Part shown: one piece after another, positions 1 to 9,899 of the stretch
How positions within the stretch are numbered: position 1 is the stretch's first letter
Layout: each line of letters begins with the position of its first letter
Assembly: GCA_001899765.1 (NCBI GenBank)
Contig: MKWM01000012.1
Coordinates: 16,594-80,593 of the forward strand
From: Thiobacillus sp. 63-78
GTDB taxonomy: Bacteria; Pseudomonadota; Gammaproteobacteria; Burkholderiales; Thiobacillaceae
Length of the DNA: 64,000 bases
Direction of reading: 5' to 3'
Notes under the pieces: generated by a model
What the model saw: only the letters and a program-made list of their open reading frames with translations
Databases searched by the model: none
Told to the model about the DNA's origin: nothing
Program-made: the position numbers and the translations under genes

Positions 1-874
1 AATTACCGAGAGCACCGTGATGCACGACAGCGAGGTGGCCATCGGCACGCTGCGCGCGCTCAAGAAGCTCGGCGTTGCGCTGTCGGTGGACGATTTCGGC
101 ACCGGCTATTCCTCGTTGTCCTATCTCAAGCTGTTTCCGATCGATGTGCTCAAGGTCGATCGTTCCTTCGTGCGCGACGTGACGACGGATCCGGACGATG
201 CCGTCATCGTGCGCGCAATTGTCACCCTGGCGCACAGCCTGGGCCTGGCCGTGGTAGCCGAGGGGGTGGAAGAGGCGGCACAGGCCACTTTTCTGCGCCA
301 TGTAAAGTGCGACGAACTGCAAGGATATTACTTCAGCCGCCCGCTGCCCGAGGCGGACGCCGAATGTCTGCTGCGTGGCGAGAACCGGCTGGATACGGGC
401 GATCTCGAACGCAGGCGGCAGCAACGCACGTTGCTGATCGTCGATGGCGAACCCGAGGTGCGCAAGACGCTGGCGCGCATGCTGCGCGGGGAAGGCTGGC
501 ATATTCTCGGTGCGGCCGACGCGAGTGAGGCGATGAGTATGCTCGCCACCCATGGCGTACAAGTGATGCTGTGCGATCAGCACCTGTCCGGCATGCCGGG
601 CGCCGAGTTTCTCGGCCGCATCAAGCAGGTCTTTCCAGAAACCGTAAGCATCGTTTATTCCGGCAACAGCGATACGGATGCCATGACCGAAACCGTCAAT
701 CGGGGCGCCGCATACAAGGCATTGTATCGGCCGTGGGACGATACCGGGCTGCCCGATACGATTCGGGAGGCATTCGGCGTCCATGCGCAGGATGCGCAAG
801 CTTGCGGCGAAATGGCGATATGCAGCGGCAAGCTGGCATGCCACGACCTGGGTTGCGGGAGGCGGCTGCAATGA
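1..874 (+). CDS. EAL domain-receiver domain protein, 5' truncated by window edge
   Basis: The reading frame is open from base 2 and enters inside an EAL phosphodiesterase domain (ITEST just ahead of the first in-frame GTG/ATG at 17-22), so the true start lies outside the window. The EAL part keeps DDFGTGYSSL, LKVDRSFV and the VVAEGVE glutamate, which fits a cyclic-di-GMP phosphodiesterase. A C-terminal receiver domain follows, beginning at LLIVDGEPEVRKT, with the phospho-acceptor Asp in LCDQHLSG. The usual late Lys-Pro reads Arg-Pro (LYRPWDD), so phospho-signalling may be altered. A receiver placed after the EAL domain is less common than one before it. It lies upstream of a hybrid-type sensor kinase gene and probably belongs to the same signalling cluster. 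Domain identity is clear; activity is inferred. Confidence 0.85.
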   Translation, partial: ITESTVMHDSEVAIGTLRALKKLGVALSVDDFGTGYSSLSYLKLFPIDVLKVDRSFVRDVTTDPDDAVIVRAIVTLAHSLGLAVVAEGVEEAAQATFLRHVKCDELQGYYFSRPLPEADAECLLRGENRLDTGDLERRRQQRTLLIVDGEPEVRKTLARMLRGEGWHILGAADASEAMSMLATHGVQVMLCDQHLSGMPGAEFLGRIKQVFPETVSIVYSGNSDTDAMTETVNRGAAYKALYRPWDDTGLPDTIREAFGVHAQDAQACGEMAICSGKLACHDLGCGRRLQ

Positions 875-986
875 ATTCCGGAATGCGTGATACCGGGGCT
901 GCGCAGCGCAGACGTTCGCTTCCGCCGGGGGGGCACGGCACCAACTTTCTGACCCTGTCACCCGCTGACAGGGCAGTGAGGGCAGC

Positions 987-3920
987 ATGAAACGCGTGTT
1001 CAAAAGCCTGCGTACCCGGCTGGTCGCATTGATACTGGCCGTCATGCTGCCCATGCTGGCGGTAGCCTGGTTCATCGGGATACAGATGTATCACCACGCC
1101 GTCGACGACGTGTACCGGGAGACGAAAACTCTGGTGCAGGAAATTTCGCTGAAGCAGGACAAGCATATCAACGCGGCGCGGGAACTGCTGTTTGCCTGGT
1201 CGGCCAGCCAGGCAATCATCGCGCGCCAGCCAGGATTTTGTTCGATTTTCAATGAAGTGCTTGCCCAGCAGCCCATATTTGCCAATGCCGGTATGACCGA
1301 TGTTGAGGGGAATGTCATCTGTATGGGGGCGCCCAAGAAGCACGAGGGCAGCTTCAGCGACCGGCTATGGTTTCGTCAGATACGTCAGGGGCATGATGAG
1401 ATTGTGGTGGGCGACTACCATCTCGGTGTCCAGATAAATGAGCCCGTGGTGATCGTTGCCAAGCCCGTTAAAGGCATCCACGGCGAGCATCTGGCCTATT
1501 TGTTCGTGTCGGTGGACCTTTCCTGGTTCGATCAGCACATCCTCGGCGGCAAATTGCCCGGGCGCTCCGAAGTGATCTTTTATGACAGTAACGGCGTCAT
1601 TCTTCACAGCGAACCTGAGCCGGAAATCTGGCGTGGTCAACCTGTCGGTACCGCGATTCGACGGATTGGCGCACCGGACCCGGAGACTGGCGTGGTGGAG
1701 GCGTATGGGGGGGATGGCATCTCGCGCCTGTTTTCCTTCGCCAGGTTGGAGAGCAGCGCGGCCAGGGAAAATGCATTTGTTGCCGTTGGAATCCCCACAG
1801 ACTATGCATTGGCGCAGGTGCGTCGCACCGGGGGCGTGGCGGCGCTGGTTGTCCTGGCCATATTTGGCGGGATGCTGGTGTTCGCCTGGGTGGGAACCGA
1901 GCGCCTGGTGATCGCGCCGGTGCGCCGTCTGATCCACCAGGCGAATGCCCATGCAGCGGGGGATCTGAAGCAACGCAGCGGGGTGGCCGAGGGCACCGAA
2001 TTGAGTGAGCTTGCGCGTGCACTGGATGAAATGGCGATGAAAATGGCGGAGCGCGATCATGTGCTGGCGCAGCACCTGCAGGCGTTCAACGAGCACGCCA
2101 TCGTGAGCGCGGCGGATACGGACGGAAATATCGTCTATGCCAACGACAAGTTCTGTGGAATCAGCCAGTACACCCGGGAAGAGATCATCGGCAAAAATCA
2201 CCGGCTGATCAACTCCGGCTTTCATCCGCCCGAATATTTCGCCGCGCTGTGGGAAACGATTTCCCGGGGGCAGGTCTGGCACGGCAACATCCGCAATCGG
2301 CGCAAGGACGGGAGCCATTACTGGGTGGCCTCGACCATCGTGCCGTTTTTCGATGAAAGCGGCCGGCTGGAACGTTACTTCTCGATTCGCACCGATATTA
2401 CCCGTGCGCTGGCGATCGATGCGGAACTTCAGGAAAGCGAGGAGCGTTTCCGCCTGCTGGCCAAGAACGCGCTGGACGTGATTTCGCTGCACGATCCGGA
2501 GGGCCGCTACGCCTATATCAGCCCATCCTGTGAGCGCGTGCTGGGCTATGCGCCGGCCGATCTGACCGGGCATGACGGCTACGAACTGGCGCATCCGGAC
2601 GATGCGGAACGGGTACGAAAAGAGTTGCATCAGCCCGCGCTGCTCGGCGCAACGGGGGCGTGCGAATATGTCCGGCTGCGGCACCGGAATGGCGCATACA
2701 TCTGGGTGGATGCTTCCGCCGTGCCGACCCGGGACGAGACCGGGCGCATCGCGAGTATCCAGGTTTCGGTTCGCGACGTGACGGCCCGCAAGCGGATGGA
2801 GGATGCGTTGCGCCTGCACGACCGGGCGATTGCCGCGAGCGGAAGCGGCATCGTGATCATCCGGCGCGGCGATTTCGCGATCGAGTACGCCAACGCAGCG
2901 TATGCAGACATCGTCGAACTTCCACAGGCTGATATTCGCGGGAAGCGCTGGCCCGTACTGGCGGCATCCGCGGGCAGCGCCGGGGCGTGGCAGATGTTCT
3001 TCGACGCCATGATTGCGAGCGACGAGATGCATGCGGTGGTGGAGGGCATATCGCGCCAAGGCCGCAATGTGTGGTGTGATATTTTTGTCTCGCCGGTGCG
3101 CAACGAGGCAGGAGAGGTCGCCCACTACGTCGTGGCGAGCAGCAACGTGACCGAGCAGGTTCTCATGGAGGAGGCGCTGGTGCGCGCCAAGGAGGCGGCA
3201 GAACAGGCCAGCCAGGCCAAATCGAGATTCCTCTCCCATGTCAGCCATGAACTGCGGACGCCGCTCAACGCCATCGTCGGTTTTGCACAGCTGCTGGAGT
3301 CCGACCCCGACGCGCCGCTGAACGGGGAACAACGCGACTGCGTCGAGCGCATCCTGGGGGCGGGCTGGCTGTTGCGCGAACTGATCGACGATGTGCTGGA
3401 TCTGTCCCGAATCGAGACCGGCCGGCTGGAACTGAAGCCGGAGGACGTCAATGTGCTCGATCTGCTGCGCGAGTGCCAGGAGGCGATCGCCGCGCAGGCC
3501 GCCGAGAAAGGCGTTGAAATCGTCGATCCGGGCGGCGAATGCGCCCTGCGGCGGGTGCGTGTCGATGCGCGGCGCTTCAAGCAGATCGTGCTCAATTTGC
3601 TGAGCAATGCGGTGAAGTACAACCGGGAAGGTGGCCGCGTGACAGTGTCCTGCCACTTGCCGGACGACGGCGTCATGCGCATCGCGGTCAGCGATACCGG
3701 CATCGGCATTGCGGCGGAAAAACGGGATGAGCTGTTCCAGTATTTCAGCCGCCTGGGCGCGGAAAACTCCAGTATTCCAGGCATCGGCGTGGGCTTGGCG
3801 CTGTGCCGGCATCTGGTGGATTTGATGGGGGGGGAAATCAGTGTGGAAAGCATTCCGGGAGAAGGAAGCCGCTTCACGGTCGAGCTTCCTGTATCGTGCC
3901 GCCTGCCGGAAACGGCTTGA
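987..3920 (+). CDS. Membrane sensor histidine kinase (Cache-HAMP-3xPAS-HisKA-HATPase)
   Basis: 977-residue sensor kinase. It has a membrane helix at about residues 11-35, a periplasmic region of about 240 residues that looks like a Cache sensor, a second helix at about 280-300 and then HAMP. Three PAS domains follow: one with YANDKFCGISQYTREEIIG, one starting near ESEERFRLL and one near DRAIAASGSG. The HisKA box FLSHVSHELRTPLN places the phospho-acceptor at His754. The HATPase has NAVKYN (N box), DTGIGI and GIGVGLAL. No receiver is attached, so the partner is probably a neighbouring receiver protein, either the EAL-receiver upstream or the receiver-phosphatase downstream. The 112-bp gap upstream shows no strong Shine-Dalgarno for the ATG used. 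The signal sensed cannot be deduced. Confidence 0.9.
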   Translation: MKRVFKSLRTRLVALILAVMLPMLAVAWFIGIQMYHHAVDDVYRETKTLVQEISLKQDKHINAARELLFAWSASQAIIARQPGFCSIFNEVLAQQPIFANAGMTDVEGNVICMGAPKKHEGSFSDRLWFRQIRQGHDEIVVGDYHLGVQINEPVVIVAKPVKGIHGEHLAYLFVSVDLSWFDQHILGGKLPGRSEVIFYDSNGVILHSEPEPEIWRGQPVGTAIRRIGAPDPETGVVEAYGGDGISRLFSFARLESSAARENAFVAVGIPTDYALAQVRRTGGVAALVVLAIFGGMLVFAWVGTERLVIAPVRRLIHQANAHAAGDLKQRSGVAEGTELSELARALDEMAMKMAERDHVLAQHLQAFNEHAIVSAADTDGNIVYANDKFCGISQYTREEIIGKNHRLINSGFHPPEYFAALWETISRGQVWHGNIRNRRKDGSHYWVASTIVPFFDESGRLERYFSIRTDITRALAIDAELQESEERFRLLAKNALDVISLHDPEGRYAYISPSCERVLGYAPADLTGHDGYELAHPDDAERVRKELHQPALLGATGACEYVRLRHRNGAYIWVDASAVPTRDETGRIASIQVSVRDVTARKRMEDALRLHDRAIAASGSGIVIIRRGDFAIEYANAAYADIVELPQADIRGKRWPVLAASAGSAGAWQMFFDAMIASDEMHAVVEGISRQGRNVWCDIFVSPVRNEAGEVAHYVVASSNVTEQVLMEEALVRAKEAAEQASQAKSRFLSHVSHELRTPLNAIVGFAQLLESDPDAPLNGEQRDCVERILGAGWLLRELIDDVLDLSRIETGRLELKPEDVNVLDLLRECQEAIAAQAAEKGVEIVDPGGECALRRVRVDARRFKQIVLNLLSNAVKYNREGGRVTVSCHLPDDGVMRIAVSDTGIGIAAEKRDELFQYFSRLGAENSSIPGIGVGLALCRHLVDLMGGEISVESIPGEGSRFTVELPVSCRLPETA

Positions 3921-3984
3921 TGCGACCGTGTATCACGCAGGCCCGATTACCCGATTTTTTTAATTTTTGAAAGGAGTGGCATTC

Positions 3985-4290
3985 ATGGACATAGATACCC
4001 GGATGGAAGGTGACAGAGTGCGCCTCGTGCTGAATGGGCGTTTCGATTTCAACAGCCATGCCTCGTTTAACGAGACGACCGATTCCCTGCTGAGGCAGGC
4101 GAACATCAGCGAGCTGGAACTGGACTTCGACCAGGTGAAATATATCGACAGTTCCGCCATGGGCATGCTGCTGTTGCTCAAGGAGCGCGCAAAAGGTGCG
4201 TCGAAATCCATCACGCTGCTGAATTGCAAGGGAGCGGTGGCGCAGGTTTTCGAGCTGTCGAATTTCCGCCGTTTGTTCACTATCAGGTAA
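3985..4290 (+). CDS. STAS-domain anti-sigma-factor antagonist
   Basis: 101-residue single STAS domain. The conserved YIDSSAMGMLLLL stretch contains the serine pair (Ser56/Ser57) that is phosphorylated in SpoIIAA/RsbV-type antagonists. I use the ATG at 3985 because GAAAGGAG sits 9-10 bases upstream; an in-frame TTG at 3967 would place that ribosome site inside the gene. The stop codon abuts the ATG of the next gene, which encodes a PP2C phosphatase fused to a HATPase. Together they have the parts of a partner-switching module: antagonist, kinase-like HATPase and phosphatase. The sigma factor or other target is not in the window. Confidence 0.85.
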   Translation: MDIDTRMEGDRVRLVLNGRFDFNSHASFNETTDSLLRQANISELELDFDQVKYIDSSAMGMLLLLKERAKGASKSITLLNCKGAVAQVFELSNFRRLFTIR

Positions 4291-6024
4291 ATGGATGGTC
4301 GCATGGGCATGACGGTCATGGTGGTGGACGACACCGCCAACAATGTTGCAATCGCCGGCCAGGTGGTCAAAAGAATGGGACACCGCCTGATCGAGGCGCG
4401 TTCGGGAGAGGAAGCGCTGGAGAAGTTTCTCGCCGAGTCACCGGACATGATCCTGATGGATGTGATGATGCCCGGAATCGGCGGCCTGGAAGCGACGCGG
4501 CGCATCCGGCAGGCGGCGGGTTCGCGCTGGCTGCCGATCCTGATGGTCACCGCGCTCACGCGTGAGGACGAGGTTCTTGAAGGCTTGCGGGCGGGGGCGG
4601 ACGACTATTTGACCAAGCCGCTGTCCTTTCCGGTGTTTCAGGCCAAAATCCAGGTGTTTCAGCGGATCGCCGAGCTGCAGCAGGCGCTTTCCCGGCACTC
4701 GGCGGAGCTTGCCGCCTACTACCGGCAGGCGGAAGACGAGCGGCGCCTCGGGGCACGGCTGATGGAATACATGGTCAACCGCGAAGGGCTCGATGACCCC
4801 ACTTTGCGCTACCGCGTGACCCCCGCATGGCATTTCAGCGGCGATCTGATCGCCGCCGCGCGCACGCCCGGAAAATGCCACCATATCCTGCTCAGCGACG
4901 GCATGGGCCATGGCCTGCCGGCGGCGATGGCCTCGCTGCCGCAATTCGATACCTTTTACGCCATGACCGAGCTTGGCTACGGCATCGGACGCATCGCCGA
5001 GGTCATGAACAGCCGCATGCATACCATGATGCCGCCGGGACGCTATGCCGCCCTGACGCTCGTTTCGATCAATCCCGTGATAGGGACGATCGAGGTCTGG
5101 AACGGCGGCAATCCCTATCCCCGCCTGGTCGATGCCGACGGGGAAATCGTCAAGCACTGGAAATCCCAGCATGTGCCGCTCGGCCTTTTGTCGCCGGAAG
5201 AATTCTCCGCGGAACTCGAGGTGTATTCCTACGAAGGGGAATGCCAGTTGTTCATGTGGACGGATGGCCTGACCGAGGCTGAAAATGCCGCAGGCGAGCA
5301 GTTTGGCGCCGAGCGTGCCTGCGCAACGCTGGAATCGACCGCGCCAGCGCATCGTTTCGAGGCGCTGTTGGCGGCGCTGGACGAGCATCGGGCGGGTGCG
5401 CTGATGGACGACATCAGCGTGCTGATGGTGGCAGTTCCCGCTCCGGGCACGCTGGAGCAGCCGGCTGCGCATACGGCCGCTGCGGAATACGGGAGCGACG
5501 GCCTGTGCATGTCGTTCCATTTCGAGGCGCAGGACCTGAAAAACCTGGATGTGGTGCCGACCCTGTCCGGCGTGATCGAGCGGATTGCGGCGATCAAAGA
5601 ACATGCCGGCCAGATTTTCCTTATTCTGTCCGAACTGGTGTCCAATGCGCTGGATCATGGACTGTTGCGGATGGACTCCTCGCTTAAAACGAGCAGCGAC
5701 GGTTTCGCCGCCTACGCGGCCCGGCGCCAGAACGCCTTGAAGGAACTGCAGCAGGGGTTCATCGACATCGGGATCGAAATCCTGCGGCGCGATAACCGCA
5801 AGATGGTGAAAATCTCCGTGCGTGACAGTGGTCCTGGATTCGACTGGGTAGTCCGGTCGAGCCTATCGGAGAGCGGATTGCATGGGCGCGGCATCGAGCT
5901 GGTGCGGCGCTTGAGCCATGAAATGCGCTACAGCGGCGCCGGCAACGAGGTCGTCGTGTATTACGCGCTGAATCCATTTAACCACGCTATTAGCGGCAGC
6001 CGGAGTCATTCGCTGATGCAGTAA
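4291..6024 (+). CDS. Receiver-PP2C (SpoIIE) phosphatase-HATPase response regulator
   Basis: 577 residues. An N-terminal receiver has the acidic pair Asp13/14, phospho-acceptor Asp57 (LMDVMMPG) and Lys109 in LTKP. A SpoIIE-like PP2C domain follows, with FSGDLIAA and SDGMGHGLPAAMA carrying metal-binding aspartates. The C-terminal RsbW-like HATPase shows ELVSNALDHG, DSGPGF and GRGIELV. It starts directly after the STAS gene stop, so the two are translationally linked and probably form one partner-switching unit, with phosphorylation of the receiver controlling dephosphorylation of the STAS protein. The last ~10 residues (after about base 5990) are encoded by DNA that continues into IS4-type transposase sequence in another frame, so the native C-terminus has probably been replaced. 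Confidence 0.88.
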   Translation: MDGRMGMTVMVVDDTANNVAIAGQVVKRMGHRLIEARSGEEALEKFLAESPDMILMDVMMPGIGGLEATRRIRQAAGSRWLPILMVTALTREDEVLEGLRAGADDYLTKPLSFPVFQAKIQVFQRIAELQQALSRHSAELAAYYRQAEDERRLGARLMEYMVNREGLDDPTLRYRVTPAWHFSGDLIAAARTPGKCHHILLSDGMGHGLPAAMASLPQFDTFYAMTELGYGIGRIAEVMNSRMHTMMPPGRYAALTLVSINPVIGTIEVWNGGNPYPRLVDADGEIVKHWKSQHVPLGLLSPEEFSAELEVYSYEGECQLFMWTDGLTEAENAAGEQFGAERACATLESTAPAHRFEALLAALDEHRAGALMDDISVLMVAVPAPGTLEQPAAHTAAAEYGSDGLCMSFHFEAQDLKNLDVVPTLSGVIERIAAIKEHAGQIFLILSELVSNALDHGLLRMDSSLKTSSDGFAAYAARRQNALKELQQGFIDIGIEILRRDNRKMVKISVRDSGPGFDWVVRSSLSESGLHGRGIELVRRLSHEMRYSGAGNEVVVYYALNPFNHAISGSRSHSLMQ

Positions 6025-6457
6025 TACGAGAATACGAGCGCCGGGAAATTGAAGGTGTGTTCGACGAGTTCAAGCGCACCTGCGAGCCAACAGCACGGTG
6101 CTGCGCAGCAAGACGCCCGATCTGGTGCTGCAAGAGCTGTGGGGCCTGCTGCGGGCACATTTCGCTGTTCGCCAACTGATGGCGCATGCGGCATGGCCGC
6201 GCGGGCTCGACCCCGACCGGCTGAGCTTCACGCACGCCGTGCGCGTGATCAAACGCAAGATGAGCAACTACGACCGCGATGGGAAAATTGCCACCAGAAC
6301 GGTGAGAATTGCCCAAACATCCGACGTTGCTTGCGTGCCGCCGGCTGATATCGTGGAAGCTGCGATACACAAAATTAAAGAGGCTGGCGGATGGGATGCC
6401 GCGCTGACCTTGGTGGCCCGTGATGACTCGGCTGAAGTGGGGGAGTGGGTTTTGTAG
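5995..6457 (+). pseudogene. IS4-family transposase C-terminal remnant (frameshifted)
   Basis: From about 6010 one frame reads EYERREIEGVFDEFK, the YREK-type signature of IS4-family transposases. A single-base shift near 6074 moves the continuation (LRANSTVLRSKTPDLVLQE, then LDPDRLSFTHAVRVIKR) into the frame of 6098-6457. The N-terminal catalytic part is missing and no terminal repeats are apparent. It is a decayed end fragment that overlaps the 3' end of the phosphatase gene and lies upstream of the nuo promoter. The tail beyond about 6290 does not obviously belong to the transposase. Confidence 0.75.
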
Positions 6458-6603
6458 TATCATCCGTGCCGATTCGGCGTTTCCGGTATACCAATAATAT
6501 GCCAAATACAATATAACATATTGATTTTATTTGGTATTTATTTTCACTCCGTCGGCACCATCAAATTTCCTGATTCATTGATCAGCACTGGCTATCTAGC
6601 GAG

Positions 6604-6627
6604 TAACCTATTGATTTTAAATATAAA
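6604..6627 (+). repeat. 24-bp AT-rich repeat, copy 1
   Basis: Begins TAACCTATTGATTTT and ends AAATATAAA. It matches the copy at 48424-48447 in 22 of 24 positions in the same orientation. A looser relative starts at about 6514. It sits between the IS4 remnant and the nuo promoter, so it may mark an old integration or rearrangement point. Chance similarity of AT-rich DNA cannot be excluded. Confidence 0.5.
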
Positions 6628-6644
6628 AGTACAAATTTCCCGGC

Positions 6645-6674
6645 TTGACAGCCGAGGCCCCGGACTACTACACT
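6645..6674 (+). promoter_or_regulatory. Sigma70-type promoter of the nuo operon
   Basis: A perfect TTGACA at 6645-6650 is followed after 18 bases by TACACT at 6669-6674, about 50 bases ahead of the nuoA GTG. The AT-rich tract just upstream could serve as an UP element. A ribosome site AAGGA at 6715-6719 serves nuoA. The transcription start is inferred, not shown. Confidence 0.65.
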
Positions 6675-6724
6675 CGGGGCACAATTGCCCATAGCCTGAT
6701 ACAGGCATACGTCGAAGGAACCCG

Positions 6725-7081
6725 GTGCTGGAGCATTACCTCCCCATTCTGTTGTTCATCCTGATTGGTCTGGCTTTCGGAATCGGCCCGATCATCGCCG
6801 GCGGCCTGTTGGCCCCGAATCGTCCCGACAGCGAAAAGCTCTCTCCCTACGAATGCGGCTTCGAGGCATTTGAAGACGCACGAATGAAATTCGATGTCCG
6901 CTATTACCTGGTTGCCATCCTGTTCATTCTGTTCGATCTTGAGATCGCTTTTCTCTTTCCCTGGGCGATCGTCCTCGGGGAAATCGGACTGGCGGGCTTC
7001 ATCGCCATGATGGTGTTTCTCGGTATCCTGGTGGTGGGTTTTATCTACGAATGGATGAAGGGCGCCCTGGAGTGGGAATGA
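6725..7081 (+). CDS. nuoA: NADH-quinone oxidoreductase subunit A
   Basis: 118-residue membrane subunit of complex I with three hydrophobic helices (about residues 5-27, 60-82 and 86-110) and the family hallmark LSPYECGFE in the first loop, then the [19 protein letters not shown] stretch. It starts at GTG with AAGGA five to six bases upstream. First gene of a 14-gene nuo operon; its stop is 7 bases from the nuoB ATG. NuoA lies with NuoH, J and K near the quinone site in the inner membrane. Length and motifs are typical. Confidence 0.97.
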   Translation: MLEHYLPILLFILIGLAFGIGPIIAGGLLAPNRPDSEKLSPYECGFEAFEDARMKFDVRYYLVAILFILFDLEIAFLFPWAIVLGEIGLAGFIAMMVFLGILVVGFIYEWMKGALEWE

Positions 7082-7088
7082 CTTGATT

Positions 7089-7565
7089 ATGGGCATCGAA
7101 GGTGTTTTAGAGCAGGGTTTCGTCACGACCAAGGCGGACCAGCTCATCAATTACATGCGCACCGGCTCGATGTGGCCGATGACCTTTGGCCTGGCGTGCT
7201 GCGCGGTGGAAATGATGCACGCGGGCGCTGCGCGCTATGACCTCGACCGTTTCGGCATCGTTTTTCGTCCAAGTCCGCGCCAGTCCGACGTGATGATCGT
7301 GGCCGGCACACTGTGCAACAAGATGGCGCCCGCCTTGCGCAAGGTCTATGACCAGATGGCCGAACCACGCTGGGTCATCTCGATGGGTTCGTGCGCCAAC
7401 GGTGGCGGTTATTATCATTATTCCTACTCGGTGGTGCGTGGCTGCGATCGCATCGTGCCGGTGGACATCTATGTTCCCGGCTGCCCGCCGACTGCAGAGG
7501 CCTTGCTGTTCGGCATCATCCAGCTGCAGAACAAGATCCGCCGCACCAATACCATCGCCCGTTAA
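7089..7565 (+). CDS. nuoB: NADH-quinone oxidoreductase subunit B (N2 cluster)
   Basis: 158 residues. It carries the four cysteines that hold the terminal 4Fe-4S cluster N2: the adjacent Cys37-Cys38 ([10 protein letters not shown]), Cys102 (GSCANGGG) and Cys132 ([11 protein letters not shown]). NuoB passes electrons to quinone at the junction of the peripheral and membrane arms. I take the ATG at 7089; an in-frame TTG at 7083 would add only two residues. The gene ends [17 protein letters not shown], the usual C-terminus of the betaproteobacterial protein. Confidence 0.97.
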   Translation: MGIEGVLEQGFVTTKADQLINYMRTGSMWPMTFGLACCAVEMMHAGAARYDLDRFGIVFRPSPRQSDVMIVAGTLCNKMAPALRKVYDQMAEPRWVISMGSCANGGGYYHYSYSVVRGCDRIVPVDIYVPGCPPTAEALLFGIIQLQNKIRRTNTIAR

Positions 7566-7573
7566 TCAGCTTC

Positions 7574-8173
7574 ATGCCCGCTACGCTTGAATCATTCTCC
7601 ATTGGCCTGAAAAACATTCTCGGCGAGTCGCTCGTCCAGGCCGTCGTGCGCCTGGGTGAGCTGACGCTCATCGTCAAGCCACAAACTTATGCTGCCGCCA
7701 TGCGCACGCTGCGGGATCACCCCGATTGCCGCTTCGAACAGCTGATCGACCTGTGCGGCATGGATTATTCGGATTATGGCGACGGCGCCTGGGAAGGCGC
7801 GCGCTTTGCCGTGGTGGTGCAGTTGCTGTCGCTGACAAACAACCAGCGCGTCCGGGTCCGGGTGTTCTGCCCCGACGACGACTTGCCGGTGGTGGCGTCG
7901 ATGGTCGAGATCTGGCCCTCGGCCAGCTGGTTCGAGCGCGAGGCCTTCGATCTGTATGGCATCGTGTTCGAGGGGCATCCCGATTTGCGCCGTATCCTGA
8001 CCGACTACGGATTCATCGGTCACCCGTTCCGCAAGGATTTCCCGCTTTCGGGCAACGTCGAGATGCGTTACGACCCGACCCAGCAGCGCGTGATCTATCA
8101 GCCGGTATCGATCGAGCCGCGCGAGGTCACCCCGCGCATCGTGCGCGACGCAAGCTACGGGGAAGGGCGCTGA
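7574..8173 (+). CDS. nuoC: NADH-quinone oxidoreductase subunit C
   Basis: 199 residues, 30-kDa subunit type. The C-terminal signature [29 protein letters not shown] and then [11 protein letters not shown] is intact. The ATG at 7574 is 8 bases after nuoB; the frame is open further upstream but that part overlaps nuoB. The gene is separate from nuoD, unlike the fused nuoCD of enterobacteria. The stop overlaps the nuoD start as ATGA, so the two are translationally coupled. NuoC packs against NuoD in the connecting part of the peripheral arm. Confidence 0.96.
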   Translation: MPATLESFSIGLKNILGESLVQAVVRLGELTLIVKPQTYAAAMRTLRDHPDCRFEQLIDLCGMDYSDYGDGAWEGARFAVVVQLLSLTNNQRVRVRVFCPDDDLPVVASMVEIWPSASWFEREAFDLYGIVFEGHPDLRRILTDYGFIGHPFRKDFPLSGNVEMRYDPTQQRVIYQPVSIEPREVTPRIVRDASYGEGR

Positions 8174-9426
8174 TGGCCGAGATTCGCAATTACACAATGA
8201 ACTTCGGCCCGCAGCATCCGGCCGCGCATGGCGTGCTGCGCCTGGTGCTGGAGCTCGACGGCGAGGTGATCCAGCGCGCCGATCCGCACATCGGCCTGCT
8301 GCACCGCGCCACCGAGAAGCTGGCCGAGCACAAGACCTTCCTGCAGTCGGTGCCCTACATGGACCGTCTCGACTATGTGTCGATGATGGTCAACGAACAT
8401 GCCTACGTGATGGCCATCGAAAAGCTGTTGCAGATCGATGTTCCCGAACGTGCGCAATACATCCGCGTGATGTTCGACGAAATCACCCGCGTGCTGAATC
8501 ATCTGTTGTGGCTGGGTGCGCATGCGCTCGACGTCGGTGCGATGACGGTGTTCCTCTATGCCTTCCGTGAGCGCGAAGATCTGATGGATTGTTACGAGGC
8601 CGTTTCCGGCGCCCGGCTGCACGCCGCCTATTACCGGCCCGGCGGCGTCTACCGGGACCTCCCGGACACGATGCCGCAATACCAGGCGCAGCATACCCGC
8701 AATGAAGCGACGATGAAGTCGATGAACGCGAACCGTCAGGGTTCGCTGCTTGACTTCATCGAGGATTTCACCACTCGTTTTCCGGCGTATGTCGACGAAT
8801 ACGAAACCCTGCTGACCGACAACCGCATCTGGAAGCAGCGCACTGTCGGCATCGGCGTGGTGTCGCCGGAGCGTGCCAAGGCGCTGGGTTTTACCGGCCC
8901 GATGCTGCGCGGCTCCGGCGTCGAATGGGACCTGCGCAAGAAACAGCCGTACGAAGTCTATGACCGCATGGATTTCGACATTCCGGTCGGGACCAATGGG
9001 GACTGCTATGACCGCTACCTGGTCCGGGTCGAGGAAATGCGCCAGTCCAATCGCATCATCAGGCAGTGCATCGCCTGGCTGCGCAAGAATCCCGGTCCGG
9101 TCATCGTCGAGAATCACAAGGTTGCGCCGCCCGATCGCCTGTCGATGAAGCAGAACATGGAAGAGCTGATTCACCACTTCAAGCTTTTTACCGAAGGCAT
9201 GCACGTGCCCGCGGGCGAGACCTATGCGGCGGTCGAGCACCCCAAGGGCGAGTTCGGCATCTACCTGGTATCCGACGGCGCCAATAAACCCTATCGCCTG
9301 AAAATCCGCGCGCCGGGTTATGCGCATCTGGCCGCGCTCGATGAAATGAGCCGCGGCCACATGATCGCGGACATTGTGGCCATCATCGGGACGCAGGATA
9401 TCGTTTTCGGGGAGATCGACCGCTGA
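8173..9426 (+). CDS. nuoD: NADH-quinone oxidoreductase subunit D
   Basis: 417 residues, 49-kDa subunit type related to the large subunit of NiFe hydrogenases. It has the N-terminal [20 protein letters not shown], which lines the quinone cavity with NuoB, and the conserved [13 protein letters not shown] region near the C-terminus. The hydrogenase cysteines are absent, as expected. It starts at ATG overlapping the nuoC stop and ends overlapping nuoE (ATGA-type junction). Confidence 0.97.
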   Translation: MAEIRNYTMNFGPQHPAAHGVLRLVLELDGEVIQRADPHIGLLHRATEKLAEHKTFLQSVPYMDRLDYVSMMVNEHAYVMAIEKLLQIDVPERAQYIRVMFDEITRVLNHLLWLGAHALDVGAMTVFLYAFREREDLMDCYEAVSGARLHAAYYRPGGVYRDLPDTMPQYQAQHTRNEATMKSMNANRQGSLLDFIEDFTTRFPAYVDEYETLLTDNRIWKQRTVGIGVVSPERAKALGFTGPMLRGSGVEWDLRKKQPYEVYDRMDFDIPVGTNGDCYDRYLVRVEEMRQSNRIIRQCIAWLRKNPGPVIVENHKVAPPDRLSMKQNMEELIHHFKLFTEGMHVPAGETYAAVEHPKGEFGIYLVSDGANKPYRLKIRAPGYAHLAALDEMSRGHMIADIVAIIGTQDIVFGEIDR

Positions 9427-9899
9427 TGTTATCTTCCGAATCGCTCGCGTTGATTGATATTGAAATCTCCAAGTATCCATCCGACCAGAAACAGTCGGCG
9501 GTGATGGGCGCACTGCGTATCGCGCAGCTGGAAAAAGGCTGGCTGAAGCCCGAATTGATCGAGTATGTCGCGGAATATCTGGAGATGCCGGCGATTGCCG
9601 CCTATGAGGTGGCGACGTTCTACAACATGTACGACACGCAGCCTGCGGGGCGGCACAAGATCACCTTGTGTACCAATCTGCCCTGTACGCTGATGGGGGC
9701 GGGCGAACTGGCCGAGCATCTGAAAAACAAACTGGGCATCGGTTTTGGCGAAACGACCGAAGACGGTCGTTTCACCCTGAAAGAAGGCGAGTGCATGGGT
9801 GCCTGCGGCGATGCGCCGATGTGCCTGCACAACAACCATGCCATGCATACCCACCTGACGCCCGAGAAGCTGGACGAACTGCTGGACAAGCTGAAATGA
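9426..9899 (+). CDS. nuoE: NADH-quinone oxidoreductase subunit E (2Fe-2S)
   Basis: 157 residues with a thioredoxin-like fold and four cysteines for the N1a 2Fe-2S cluster: the CTNLPC pair and [11 protein letters not shown]. It works in the NADH dehydrogenase module with NuoF and NuoG in the cytoplasmic arm. Start and stop overlap both neighbours by a few bases, so it is part of the tightly packed operon. Confidence 0.96.
   Translation: MLSSESLALIDIEISKYPSDQKQSAVMGALRIAQLEKGWLKPELIEYVAEYLEMPAIAAYEVATFYNMYDTQPAGRHKITLCTNLPCTLMGAGELAEHLKNKLGIGFGETTEDGRFTLKEGECMGACGDAPMCLHNNHAMHTHLTPEKLDELLDKLK

Noticed and set aside
1365..3812. 815-residue open frame antisense to the sensor kinase
   Set aside because: High-GC shadow frame; the plus-strand protein has complete domains and the antisense translation shows none.
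6458..6724. Search for a tRNA-Leu upstream of nuoA
   Set aside because: No cloverleaf or T-arm sequence is visible; the region is AT-rich promoter DNA.
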